64,000 bases of DNA. Origin: JAUMBM01 sp964645715 (GTDB lineage: Bacteria; Bacteroidota; Bacteroidia; Chitinophagales; Saprospiraceae). This document shows positions 25,334 through 33,966 of this stretch, one piece after another. The notes beneath the pieces are model-generated. The model was not told the DNA's origin and made no database searches. It saw only the letters and a list, made by a program, of their open reading frames with translations. The position numbers and the translations under genes are program-made. How positions within the stretch are numbered: position 1 is the stretch's first letter; each line of letters begins with the position of its first letter. The DNA is taken from the NCBI GenBank assembly GCA_964645715.1, contig CAZYAO010000007.1:1-64000 (forward strand), in the 5' to 3' direction.

Positions 25334-25966
25334 CTATTTTTCCGCTTCTCTTTTGAAAATTAGCTCCTTGTCCTTCTTCCTCGGCATAATCATAGCACCC
25401 AGTCGCACCATATCACCGATGTCTTCCTGACTGCGAAGCGAAAAATACGCATTAATCTGCCTGTCCGCGGTTACTACCGCTACCTGAGGCGATTTCCCCG
25501 CAGGCCACTTCAGCTGCTGTTGCCATTGTTGCCAGTCCGCAGCATCGGCCTGATATACGTAGGTGCGGCCATCCCGTGATACACCACTGTCTTTTAAGAA
25601 AGTAAGCAGGCCTGCCGAGTCTGTGGCCGATACAGGCAGTACCAAAACAAATGATGCTGTCGTTGTCGTGTCAAACTGCTCAATCAGTTTACGCATCTCA
25701 CGACGAAAAATGGCCGCCTCCTCTTCAATAGCCGGATCAACCTGCGCTACCAGCCACAAACGGCCGGCAAGGGAGTCGGGCGCAGATTCAAAAAGGGGCT
25801 TGCCCGGGAAAGTCTTGAGCATCCCATAATCTGTCATGCGGGACATCACATTCTTGCGGAAATCCAGTCCACGCTTTAAGTACAAAAAGGATCCTGCAGG
25901 TAATACAACCAGTATCAAAAATAACAGCCCAAATTGAATGAGCGATCTTTGGTTCAAACGATTCAT
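25334..25966 (-). CDS. Membrane-anchored SCO-position protein without cysteines
   Basis: A 210-residue protein with one N-terminal TM helix (about 10-29) and an outward domain. Its place between coxIV and DUF420 is where Bacteroidota usually have an SCO1/SenC copper chaperone, and the pattern (GRLWLVAQVDPAIEEEAAIF, then FVLVLPVSATDSAG, then QVAVVTADRQINAYFSLR) fits a thioredoxin/SCO fold. However the CxxxCP copper motif is missing, and the whole protein has no cysteine. It is therefore either a degenerate SCO homologue or an unrelated assembly factor. Fold assignment is inference. Confidence 0.65.
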   Translation of the reverse strand: MNRLNQRSLIQFGLLFLILVVLPAGSFLYLKRGLDFRKNVMSRMTDYGMLKTFPGKPLFESAPDSLAGRLWLVAQVDPAIEEEAAIFRREMRKLIEQFDTTTTASFVLVLPVSATDSAGLLTFLKDSGVSRDGRTYVYQADAADWQQWQQQLKWPAGKSPQVAVVTADRQINAYFSLRSQEDIGDMVRLGAMIMPRKKDKELIFKREAEK

Positions 25967-26100
25967 GTGGCGAAGTGACTTACATTTGGTTTAATGCCGG
26001 GAGTATCACGGTATGCTTGCCTGTGCAAGCGCGGAAAGGCATTATATAAATGCTCCGTTTTTTGTTTTTGTTCATAAAACCCCAAAATGAGCATTAATTC

Positions 26101-26140
26101 AAAACACTCTTTGGCAGCACTGACTGCCAAAGAGTGTTTT
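26101..26140. terminator. 17-bp hairpin after coxIV
   Basis: AAAACACTCTTTGGCAG (26101-26117), loop CACTGA, CTGCCAAAGAGTGTTTT (26124-26140). It lies in the 244-bp gap between coxIV and the SCO-position gene and ends in T4 on both strands, so it could stop or attenuate the oxidase transcript. Nothing else was found in this gap. Confidence 0.75.
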
Positions 26141-26210
26141 AAAATGCCTAAAATAAAGCCAAACTTATTGCACAGTGCAGCTGACAAACCAGACAACACC
26201 CCTCCTGCAA

Positions 26211-26654
26211 CTAGCCCCTCACAGAAAATAAGTAAGTGGCATCTTGGCCTTCCAGCATACCTTCCTGCTTAACAGGCTTAGTATCCTCTATTTCCTGCTT
26301 ATTTTTATCCTTAATCAGTTCACGACGCTCCTTCCATGAGTTGCCCTCCTGAAAGAAAGCCACAATAGCCCAAATCAACAGGGTTGTAGGCAGCAGTACT
26401 GTCAGCGCCAACCCCTTGACCTCATAGCGCATGTGCATGAACTCATAAATGATAAAATAAGCTTTGTAGATTGACAGGACAACTAGACCTATGCCCACCA
26501 AAGCGTACAATACCTTGTACTTCTCCGCACCAGCAATGATGTGCCCTTTGCCCAGCAGCGAGATGAATACCTCTACCAAGGTCACTACCGCCAGCAGGAC
26601 CAGCCCCTGAAACACTTTTTTCTTGGACTCTTCGTAAGTCAGATGTGATGACAT
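26211..26654 (-). CDS. Cytochrome c oxidase subunit IV family protein
   Basis: A 147-residue small oxidase subunit of the prokaryotic COX4 type. Three hydrophobic helices are visible: GLVLLAVVTLVEVFISLL (16-33), VLYALVGIGLVVLSIYKAYFI (about 48-68) and LALTVLLPTTLLIWAIVAFF (about 81-100), with YKAYFIIYEFMHMRYE the family signature between helices 2 and 3. A charged tail of some 45 residues (NSWKERRELIKDKNK onward) extends beyond the usual end. It is 52 bp downstream of coxIII and belongs to the same transcript. Confidence 0.88.
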   Translation of the reverse strand: MSSHLTYEESKKKVFQGLVLLAVVTLVEVFISLLGKGHIIAGAEKYKVLYALVGIGLVVLSIYKAYFIIYEFMHMRYEVKGLALTVLLPTTLLIWAIVAFFQEGNSWKERRELIKDKNKQEIEDTKPVKQEGMLEGQDATYLFSVRG

Positions 26655-26706
26655 CTTATCGAAATTTTGTAATGATCAAATTGGATTGCTTACCACCAGT
26701 CTTTGT

Positions 26707-27678
26707 CTAGAGCAGGTAGAAAACAAGGAATACAAATACCCACACAAGGTCTACAAAGTGCCAGTAAAGACCAATTTTCTCTACCATCTCATAGCCGTTT
26801 CTACGAGCTACATACAATCCGCTAGCCACATTAATCAGAATGATCAACAGAAATGCTACGCCGGAAAGCACGTGGAAGCCGTGAAAGCCTGTGATAAAGA
26901 AGAAAAGTGCACCAAACGCTTTAGGACCATACTGCTCCGTCTTAATCGTACCTGCATCTTCACCCTCTGTAACCTTATATTTGCGGTGAACAAAGCCTTT
27001 CTCATCAACGTAATGACCAGGCTTATCCTCCGGAAAAGAAGCTGCATATACTACGTGCGCATGGTCGCCACCAGCAGCATGCTCGTCGTGACCTCCCGCA
27101 TGACTGTCCCCGCTCTTACCTAGTTCTGCTTTGTGCATCAGGTAAGAAGAACCCGCCTCAAAAGTTTCATCGCTTTCCTTACCGTTTTCATCGAGATACA
27201 CCCCGCTTTCTGTATGAGAGCCAAATGGGTTGACCGTTACGGTCATGTGCTCCTTGCCAATAAGATTATTCCATTCCCAAGCCTGACACCCGAGGAAGCC
27301 AGCACCACCCAGCACAGTAAGCAGCATCCAGAAAACGACGCCTTGCTTGTTTTCGCGGTGTCCTTCCTGCACGGCGCGCACCATTGTCACCGAACTGATA
27401 ATCAGCAAGAAAGACATGATAGTCACAAAGATCAGCGGAGCATTGTGAATGCCGAAAGGTGCCGTGGAAAAAACAAAGTCCGGTACTGGCCACGTAGGAC
27501 TGCTAAAGCGCAGCGCTCCGTAGGCAATCAGGAAACCGGCAAACGTAAATGCATCTGACAATAGGAAGTACCACATCATCAATTTGCCATAGCTGGCCTT
27601 GAATGGTTCTTTTCCTCCTGACCAAGCGTCCTGGTCGTGATCTGTCTGATGCGTCAAAGCTGTGTCTGTATTGGCCAT
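26707..27678 (-). CDS. Cytochrome c oxidase subunit III (long form, with insert)
   Basis: The 323-residue protein is a haem-copper oxidase subunit III. The start SYGKLMMWYFLLSDAFTFAGFL and the end with FHGFHVLSGVAFL, EKIGLYWHFVDLVWVFVF carry the conserved Glu/His pattern of the family. It is about 100 residues longer than usual because of a polar insert at about 142-250, between helices, with HAGGHDEHAAGGDHAH (193-208). Such His-rich stretches can bind metals; here that is a guess. A second subunit III gene lies 56 bp upstream, a normal arrangement in Bacteroidota. Confidence 0.9.
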   Translation of the reverse strand: MANTDTALTHQTDHDQDAWSGGKEPFKASYGKLMMWYFLLSDAFTFAGFLIAYGALRFSSPTWPVPDFVFSTAPFGIHNAPLIFVTIMSFLLIISSVTMVRAVQEGHRENKQGVVFWMLLTVLGGAGFLGCQAWEWNNLIGKEHMTVTVNPFGSHTESGVYLDENGKESDETFEAGSSYLMHKAELGKSGDSHAGGHDEHAAGGDHAHVVYAASFPEDKPGHYVDEKGFVHRKYKVTEGEDAGTIKTEQYGPKAFGALFFFITGFHGFHVLSGVAFLLIILINVASGLYVARRNGYEMVEKIGLYWHFVDLVWVFVFLVFYLL

Positions 27679-27734
27679 GCTTACCCCAGTTTAGGTTTGG
27701 CTAATGTTTTGTTGTTTGAAAATATAAATCCCAA

Positions 27735-28313
27735 TTACCCCTGTATCATCCAAAAACCAATCAGGTACAACCAGAGGAAATCGACAAAATGCCAGTATGT
27801 TTGGGTCAGCTCCAAGCGCAGCTGACGACCTTCGTTCTGCTTGAATGGACGCACCCAGGCCATCACCGTAGTCAGCAGCAATGCTGCTACGCCACCTATG
27901 ATGTGGGCCGCGTGGATTCCGGAAATCACATAAATGAAATCTCCGGAGGGATTGGTGCGCAATGGAATGCCGGACTCCTTCAGCGCTACCCAGCCTTGGT
28001 ATTGGAGTATTAAAAACAATACCCCCAACGTCAAGGTCAGCAGCAGTAACCAGCGATACGCGCCCACCATCGACTGCCTGTACGCACGGTAAGCTGCGTA
28101 CATGCTCACACTACTACCAAAAATTACCAGCGTATTCCAGTAAAAAATGGTAGGCATCGGAAACTCCAACCAATTGCCCGCAGCTTTGCGGACGATGTAG
28201 GCACTTGTCAGTGCTGTAAACAGCATGACAATGCTGGCCAAAGCAACCCACAACGCAAACTTGTGCGGGTGGATTTTACTGCGCTGAAAGCCTTTTGTCA
28301 ATACCTGCTCCAT
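27735..28313 (-). CDS. Cytochrome c oxidase subunit III (short form)
   Basis: A 192-residue subunit III homologue with five helices. The N-terminus FQRSKIHPHKFALWVALAS, the GIHAAHIIGGVAALL segment and LTQTYWHFVDFLWLYLIGFW at the end are subunit III signatures. It is the usual first of two adjacent Bacteroidota coxIII-type genes and could stabilise subunit I during turnover. The gene sits 25 bp beyond ctaB and 56 bp before the long coxIII. Confidence 0.9.
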   Translation of the reverse strand: MEQVLTKGFQRSKIHPHKFALWVALASIVMLFTALTSAYIVRKAAGNWLEFPMPTIFYWNTLVIFGSSVSMYAAYRAYRQSMVGAYRWLLLLTLTLGVLFLILQYQGWVALKESGIPLRTNPSGDFIYVISGIHAAHIIGGVAALLLTTVMAWVRPFKQNEGRQLRLELTQTYWHFVDFLWLYLIGFWMIQG

Positions 28314-28338
28314 CGTTTGATTGATGTTGTCCTAATGT

Positions 28339-29295
28339 TTATACTATTTTATCCATCCAAAATGCCAACAAAAGAAAAGGCATATAACCGAAAGAATAAA
28401 ACATAAGCCCCAAAGCTGTCTTTCTCTCAGGACGCCGGTAAAAGCGCCAGGAAAACCACACATATCCCAAAGAGAGCACCGTGGCAAACAGCATGGAGAT
28501 GAATCCACTCGTGTGCAATAAGTAAGGTACCATGCCCGCTACTACCAACAGGGCAGCAGAGTACAACGACTGCAAGCCCACCGATGCCCAGTCTGGTGCA
28601 CCGGCTTTGTGCGGCACCAACTGATAACCAGCCTTGTGATAGTCGTCGTAGCCCAGAAAGCCAATAGACCAGAAGTGCGGAAATTGCCAAAGGAACTGCG
28701 CTACAAAAAGGGCAACCCCCAGCCAACTTAATTCTCCCTGCGCTGCTGTACACCCAATGAGTGTAGGCAAAGCACCCGGAACCGCACCAATAATGACCGC
28801 TTCAGGTCCTACCCGCTTCATGGGTGTGTAGATAAAAGCGTAACTGACCAGCGCGAGCGTTCCCAGAAAGGCTGTCCACGGGTTGAAGAGCGCAAGCAGG
28901 CTCACCCCCAACAGACTCATGAAACCAGCAGCCAATACCGCCTCCCCCATTTTCATCCGGCCAGAAGCCAACGGTCTGTCGGCTGTCCGCTTCATCTGCT
29001 TGTCAAAGTCTTTCTCTAATACCTGGTTCAGCGCGTTCGCTGCTCCTGTAACCCAAAAGCCTCCCAATGCCAGTATGCCTACCGCCAACCAGGAGGATTG
29101 CTCCCCCGCCGCAATCATGTAGGCAACAACCGATGAGAAGACTACCGTGAGGTTTAACCTCAATTTTACCAACAAACTGTAATCCCTCAGCTTGGCCGCA
29201 AACCGGTCAAAGGACACACTGACAGCAAACGAATCTGTCTGCGAACCGTCTTCCTTCGTATCCAAATGTGGGGGCTGTGTCAACAGCTTGCTCAT
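28339..29295 (-). CDS. ctaB: Protohaem IX farnesyltransferase (haem O synthase)
   Basis: The 318-residue UbiA-family prenyltransferase adds a farnesyl group to protohaem to make haem O, precursor of the haem A/O used by the adjacent oxidase. The first Asp motif is NALNQVLEKDFDKQMKRTADRPL (motif NxxxDxxxD, near 105-125) and the second is FWSIGFLGYDDYHKAGY. Nine or so helices follow an unusually long polar N-terminus of about 35 residues. Its position inside the cox locus is normal. A strong hairpin separates it from coxI. Confidence 0.93.
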   Translation of the reverse strand: MSKLLTQPPHLDTKEDGSQTDSFAVSVSFDRFAAKLRDYSLLVKLRLNLTVVFSSVVAYMIAAGEQSSWLAVGILALGGFWVTGAANALNQVLEKDFDKQMKRTADRPLASGRMKMGEAVLAAGFMSLLGVSLLALFNPWTAFLGTLALVSYAFIYTPMKRVGPEAVIIGAVPGALPTLIGCTAAQGELSWLGVALFVAQFLWQFPHFWSIGFLGYDDYHKAGYQLVPHKAGAPDWASVGLQSLYSAALLVVAGMVPYLLHTSGFISMLFATVLSLGYVWFSWRFYRRPERKTALGLMFYSFGYMPFLLLAFWMDKIV

Positions 29296-29309
29296 GTATT
29301 TGGTGTTAG

Positions 29310-29341
29310 GCGCAGCGGTTTTTCAACCAAAACCGCTGCGC
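29310..29341. terminator. Hairpin between coxI and ctaB
   Basis: GCGCAGCGGTTTT (29310-29322), a 6-nt loop, AAAACCGCTGCGC (29329-29341): a perfect 13-bp stem in the 120-bp gap downstream of coxI. It may reduce read-through so that the structural subunit is made in excess over ctaB and later genes. Confidence 0.75.
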
Positions 29342-29415
29342 TTTACTTGAATCAATTCTGACTGATGAATAAGCTTATTCGACGGAATTTATACCGCCTA
29401 CATACAGCCTGATCG

Positions 29416-31269
29416 TTAGTGACCGCCGTCGCGCTCACCTTCCTTCATCGGAATATGCTGCGGGATGAACTCGTTACCATCTTTCGCATAGTCGTATGGC
29501 CAACGCTGTACCGCAGGGATGTTGCCCGGCCAGTTGCCGTGACCTACCTCTACAGGTGTCGTCCACTCAAGTGTATTGGCACTGTACGGATTCTTCTCCG
29601 TCATCTTCTTGCCGTTCCAAATGCTGTAGAAGAAGTTGATCACAAACAATACCTGTACGGCAAATACCACAATGGCCGCAATGGTGATGAACTTGTTCAT
29701 CTCATCAAAGTGGGCAAAAGTATTGAATACGTCAAAGCTGTAGTAACGCCTTGGCACACCCGCCATACCCAAATAGTGCATCGGCCAGAAAATAGCGTAA
29801 GCACCAATCAGGGTACCCCAAAAGTGAATTTTGCCCAGTGTCTCATTCATGAAACGACCGTACATCTTGGGATACCAGTGATAAATACCCGCGTACATAC
29901 CAAAGAAGGCCGCAACACCCATCACAATGTGGAAGTGGGCAACCACAAAGTAAGTATCGTGCAACTGAATATCGATGGCCGAGTTACCCAGGAAGATACC
30001 TGTAAGACCTCCCGAGATGAACATCGATACGAAACCTATACTAAACAGCATGGCCGAATTGAACCGGATAGCCCCCCCATACAAGGTCGTAATCCAGTTG
30101 AACACCTTTACCGCCGACGGTACTGCAATGATCAATGTAAAAATTACAAAGAAGTTGGCAATGAACGGATTCACCCCTGACATAAACATGTGGTGAGCCC
30201 ACACAATGAATGACAGGAAACCAATTGCCATGATAGACATAACCATCGCCTTGTAACCGAAGATGGGCTTGCGGGCATGTACAGACAATACCTCAGAAAC
30301 CATACCCATGGCAGGCAGAATGATAATGTATACTTCAGGGTGACCCAAGAACCAGAATAAGTGCTGGTACAATACAGGGCTACCACCCACGTGATCCAGT
30401 GCCTTGCCACCAATGAAAATCTCACTGAGGAAGAAGCTGGTACCCAGACCGCGGTCGCACATCACCAGGAAGAAGGCTGAAGCCAAAACCGGGAAAGAAA
30501 GAAGACCCAGAATAGCCGTAACGAAGAAAGACCAGATGGGCAGCGGCAGACGCCACATGCTCATACCCTTCGTACGCATGTTCAACACTGTAGTGATGTA
30601 ATTGATACCGCCCAAAAGTACAGAGACCACGAACAACACCAGACTGACAATCCACAATGTCATGCCCGCACCCGAACCCGTTGACGCCTGCGGAAGCAAA
30701 CTCAACGGCGGGTAAGCCGTCCAGCCACCACTGAAAGGTCCAGTGCTCAGGAAAAGTGACACGAACATGACCACGCCAGCCAGGAAGAAAAACCAGTATG
30801 ACAGCATGTTCAGGAAGGGAGAAGCCATATCCCGGGCACCTACCATCAATGGAATCAGCAGGTTACTGAAAGTACCACTGAGGCCGGCTGTCAATACAAA
30901 GAAAACCAGTATCGTACCGTGCATCGTCACCAGCGCATAGTAAAACTCCTGGCTCAACTTGCCTACACCCTCCGGATTCACTTCAATCCATTTGCCCAAT
31001 ACCGGCTTCAACCAAGCAATGCTCTCTTCGGGAAAGCCCAGTTGAAGGCGAAAAACCAACGACATCAAACCACCAATAATAGCCCAAATCATACCCGTAA
31101 TCAAAAACTGACGGGCGATCATCTTGTGATCTTGGCTAAAGATGTAATGCGTGACGAAACTAGATTGAAACTTGTCGCCATGGTGATGAGCGTGGAAGTG
31201 ATCATCGTAGCCGAGTTCCTGTATCAACTGCTCGTCCTGCGTCATCGGATTAACTACTGCATTAGCCAT
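29416..31269 (-). CDS. ctaD: Cytochrome c oxidase subunit I
   Basis: The 617-residue catalytic subunit reduces oxygen at a haem-copper centre and pumps protons. Seen: 12 or more helices, the CuB/covalent His-Tyr motif FWFLGHPEVYIIILPAMG, IVWAHHMFMSG with the two CuB histidines, and HDTYFVVAHFHIVMG with the haem ligands. The tyrosine of HPEVY and a polar K-channel region place it in the A-type family. The N-terminal cytosolic tail (about 35 residues) and a longer C-terminal tail (from about 560) are Bacteroidota-like. Between coxII and ctaB in the locus. Confidence 0.97.
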   Translation of the reverse strand: MANAVVNPMTQDEQLIQELGYDDHFHAHHHGDKFQSSFVTHYIFSQDHKMIARQFLITGMIWAIIGGLMSLVFRLQLGFPEESIAWLKPVLGKWIEVNPEGVGKLSQEFYYALVTMHGTILVFFVLTAGLSGTFSNLLIPLMVGARDMASPFLNMLSYWFFFLAGVVMFVSLFLSTGPFSGGWTAYPPLSLLPQASTGSGAGMTLWIVSLVLFVVSVLLGGINYITTVLNMRTKGMSMWRLPLPIWSFFVTAILGLLSFPVLASAFFLVMCDRGLGTSFFLSEIFIGGKALDHVGGSPVLYQHLFWFLGHPEVYIIILPAMGMVSEVLSVHARKPIFGYKAMVMSIMAIGFLSFIVWAHHMFMSGVNPFIANFFVIFTLIIAVPSAVKVFNWITTLYGGAIRFNSAMLFSIGFVSMFISGGLTGIFLGNSAIDIQLHDTYFVVAHFHIVMGVAAFFGMYAGIYHWYPKMYGRFMNETLGKIHFWGTLIGAYAIFWPMHYLGMAGVPRRYYSFDVFNTFAHFDEMNKFITIAAIVVFAVQVLFVINFFYSIWNGKKMTEKNPYSANTLEWTTPVEVGHGNWPGNIPAVQRWPYDYAKDGNEFIPQHIPMKEGERDGGH

Positions 31270-31397
31270 GCTTTCTTGCGTTTATGACTGATAACGAATA
31301 TACGTTGAAATTGCAATTGTTTTGCTTATTTCCTGCAATCGGAAGACAGAACTGCCTGCATTGAGACACCGCTACTCCCGATAACATAACATCTTGT

Positions 31398-32561
31398 TTA
31401 CTGTGGTTGTTCTGCAGGCGCTGTTGCCGTGCTGTCAACCGCTGTAGAGTCTGCTGCAGCAGCAGCCGGCTCCTCGATCGGATCAATCCGAAGCTTCTGT
31501 CCCTTAAACGGATCATCATCCTTGTTGCGGATGTTGGCCACGTAGAAAGAGGACTGATTGGCCAGCCAGGCATCATATTCCTGCTGGCTCACAATGCGCA
31601 CAATACGACGCATGTTCCAGTGACCCGCGCCGCACAACTCAGCACAAGCCAATTCGTATTCGAAAGTCTCCCACAACATTTTACCCTCGTTGTTGGGGTC
31701 TTCTACATTGTACTCAGGATATTTGCGCAACTCCTGGCGATACTCCTCTGTCGTCTTCTTTGGCGTGAAAACGAAGTAGGTCGGCATGCCCGGTACAGCA
31801 TCCATCTTCACCCGGAAGTGCGGCAGGTAAAAATCGTGAAGCACGTCCTTGGCTGTGATGCGCACGCGAACTTTTTTACCAACAGGAAGTACCAGCTCGT
31901 CTGGCTGGAAATCGTCCCAGTTCTTCTCATCCTTCCAATCCTGCCCCAGTGGATTAGTACCCGAAATCAGCCTGAAATCGCGGCCGCCCAACTTACCGTC
32001 GGCACCCGGATAACGAAGCTGCCAGGCAAACTGAAATCCCGTGGCTTCAATCTCCATGTACTCTTCATCGGGACTAACGTCAGCCATTACCTCATTCCAT
32101 ACATCCAAACCACCAACAACCAAAAGTGTCATTACAACGGCTGGAATCGCCGTCCAAATGATCTCAAGCTTGTTGCTGTGAGAGATAAATGAAGCTTTGC
32201 TGCCGCGAACCGCACGGTACTTGTAAGAAAAGTAGAAGAGCGCTATCTGCGTCAGGAAGAAAACAATGCCCGTGAAGAAGAGCGTAACATTGAATATCCT
32301 GTCAAGGCTCAAACCATGCTCAGAAGCCGACTCATGCGGACCATAGCCCAACATATAGTTTTTGTAATAGACCGCAGACCATACACAGGCTACCAGGAAA
32401 ACAACCATGAACACCATCAGCCAGACAGCCGTGCGGCGGTTGTTCATCTCCTGAACTTCCTCCTCGCCCCTGATCTTAGCTGCCAACTCGACAACCTTGC
32501 CGATCTGAACGGCGATTACTGCTATTAAAGCAACACTGATAATTGCCAATAAAGCCACCAT
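31398..32561 (-). CDS. ctaC: Cytochrome c oxidase subunit II
   Basis: The 387-residue protein receives electrons at the CuA centre. It has an N-terminal helix, a second and third hydrophobic stretch (about 49-67 and 90-115) and the CuA cupredoxin domain with HDFYLPHFRVKMDAVPG and the ligand loop CAELCGAGHWNMRR. The polar C-terminal tail is rich in Ala, Asp and Pro (AAAADSTAVDSTATAP) and carries no haem c site, so the electron donor is a separate cytochrome such as the ACIII haem subunits. A TACCTTTG box lies upstream on the minus strand. Confidence 0.95.
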   Translation of the reverse strand: MVALLAIISVALIAVIAVQIGKVVELAAKIRGEEEVQEMNNRRTAVWLMVFMVVFLVACVWSAVYYKNYMLGYGPHESASEHGLSLDRIFNVTLFFTGIVFFLTQIALFYFSYKYRAVRGSKASFISHSNKLEIIWTAIPAVVMTLLVVGGLDVWNEVMADVSPDEEYMEIEATGFQFAWQLRYPGADGKLGGRDFRLISGTNPLGQDWKDEKNWDDFQPDELVLPVGKKVRVRITAKDVLHDFYLPHFRVKMDAVPGMPTYFVFTPKKTTEEYRQELRKYPEYNVEDPNNEGKMLWETFEYELACAELCGAGHWNMRRIVRIVSQQEYDAWLANQSSFYVANIRNKDDDPFKGQKLRIDPIEEPAAAAADSTAVDSTATAPAEQPQ

Positions 32562-32583
32562 CTGTATTATATTTTTAGATACG

Positions 32584-32591
32584 CAAAGGTA
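32584..32591 (-). promoter_or_regulatory. coxII promoter element
   Basis: CAAAGGTA on the plus strand reads TACCTTTG on the minus strand, a -7 box about 23 bp from the coxII ATG. It suggests the oxidase genes have their own promoter besides read-through from actF. A TTG at the expected distance was not clear. Confidence 0.5.
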
Positions 32592-32638
32592 ACAATTTTA
32601 TACGCCTATTCTCCAGACCAACACCCGTTGAAGTAGTT

Positions 32639-32663
32639 TATTTAGATTCAATCTAAATAAAAC
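32639..32663. terminator. Perfect 12-bp palindrome downstream of actF
   Basis: TTTATTTAGATT, a single C, AATCTAAATAAA, at 32639-32663, directly touching the actF stop. It is the only structure between the ACIII and oxidase blocks. A related ATTTAGA...TCTAAAT hairpin follows thyA at 41832-41850. It may terminate or stabilise the act transcript; with a one-base centre it may also be a protein-binding site. Confidence 0.55.
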
Positions 32664-33902
32664 CTATACGTGGTGCTGCAAGCTCTCTGCAATGTATGGG
32701 TCATTCTTTGGCGACAAAGAAGCTTTTGCAAGCTGAGCAAGTGTGAAGTACAGGAAGCCTGCCAAGAATCCAATCATAGTACCGAGCTCAAGCAAACCCG
32801 GTAGACTGAAACCAGGCGTAAAACCAGCGTGACCATGACCCTCGTGACCCATAGCTGCATGTGCCGTATGAAGTACACCCGGCTTGATCATCAGGAAGAA
32901 ATCCCACCAGTGACCAACAAATACCAGCAATGAAATGAAGAACAACGTACCAGCCTTACGCTTGGTGTCGTTGCGCAACAAAACAAAGAAAGGTAGTATG
33001 AAATTCATCAGCAGATTGCCGTAGAACATTACCGGGTACTCATCGATACGCGTACGGAAGTAAATCGTTTCTTCACCGACGTTGGCGTACCAAATCAACA
33101 TATATTGGCTGAACCACAAATATGTCCAGAAAACACTGAAACCAAAGAGATACTTGCCAAGATCGTGGAAGTGATCCGGACGCACATTTTCGTAGTAACC
33201 CTTACCTTTCAGGTAAAGCAGCATCATGATGGTGAGTGCCATCATAGACACAAACCAGGAAGCCGTCGTGTACCAGGCAAAAAGAGTACTGTACCAGTGA
33301 GAATCCACTGACATGATCCACTGCCATACCATAGCAGCACTGGTGAAGCCACCTATCGGCAGGAAGATAGCAGAAAGCACCTTGACCTTCCGGTACTGCT
33401 CATAACTGGTGCTGCCAGATGCATCCTCCTGAACGGAAAGCTGACGCAGCCGATTGGCGAAGTAAATCCACACGCCCAAAATCAATACAGTACCGATACT
33501 GTACCAGCCCTTGTTGAGGAAAGAAGACTTGTGCGACAGGATAGGATCCTTAGCAACCTCCGCCTCATCAGACCAGTGGTAAAGGTGATGCGCGTGCGTA
33601 TAGAGGCCTGCAATGATGACCAGCATCAGAATAAGACCAGGAATAAGGAACATCATATAGGACTCCCATACGCGCTTCATCACCGCATGCCAGCCGGCAT
33701 AGGCAGTCGTAAAGGCCGTCTGAACAAACAATGCCAGGAAAGCGATTCCTGTAAAGAACACTGAATTGTGTAAGAAATTTGACCAGAACCGCGAATGATA
33801 GGCATCGTCGGTCAGATACGTAATGACCAGGCAAACTAAGCCAAGCGCCATGGCGCCGCCTAATACTCTCTTTTGCTTGGCTTCAAAAGTAAATTGATTC
33901 AT
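32664..33902 (-). CDS. actF: Alternative complex III membrane subunit ActF
   Basis: The 412-residue polytopic protein is the NrfD-like, second quinone-binding-type subunit of alternative complex III. About ten helices are visible; WYSIGTVLILGVWIYFANR and HFHDLGKYLFGFSVFWTYL with WFSQYMLIWYANVGEETIYF are typical of ActF in Bacteroidota. It works with ActC to couple menaquinol oxidation to the membrane. Last gene of the act block, 102 bp before coxII. Confidence 0.92.
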   Translation of the reverse strand: MNQFTFEAKQKRVLGGAMALGLVCLVITYLTDDAYHSRFWSNFLHNSVFFTGIAFLALFVQTAFTTAYAGWHAVMKRVWESYMMFLIPGLILMLVIIAGLYTHAHHLYHWSDEAEVAKDPILSHKSSFLNKGWYSIGTVLILGVWIYFANRLRQLSVQEDASGSTSYEQYRKVKVLSAIFLPIGGFTSAAMVWQWIMSVDSHWYSTLFAWYTTASWFVSMMALTIMMLLYLKGKGYYENVRPDHFHDLGKYLFGFSVFWTYLWFSQYMLIWYANVGEETIYFRTRIDEYPVMFYGNLLMNFILPFFVLLRNDTKRKAGTLFFISLLVFVGHWWDFFLMIKPGVLHTAHAAMGHEGHGHAGFTPGFSLPGLLELGTMIGFLAGFLYFTLAQLAKASLSPKNDPYIAESLQHHV

Positions 33903-33966
33903 CGCTTATGGTTTGAAACGTCCGCGGATGTTTTGTTTTTTGTCTGATTGTAACAGCTATTGACGA

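Noticed and set aside
25963..26272. Two short open frames on opposite strands
   Set aside because: Both overlap the 17-bp hairpin at 26101-26140 and lack any coding signature.
32639..32663. Integration (att) site or inverted terminal repeat of a mobile element
   Set aside because: No integrase, transposase or target duplication nearby; the palindrome touches a stop codon, as a terminator would.
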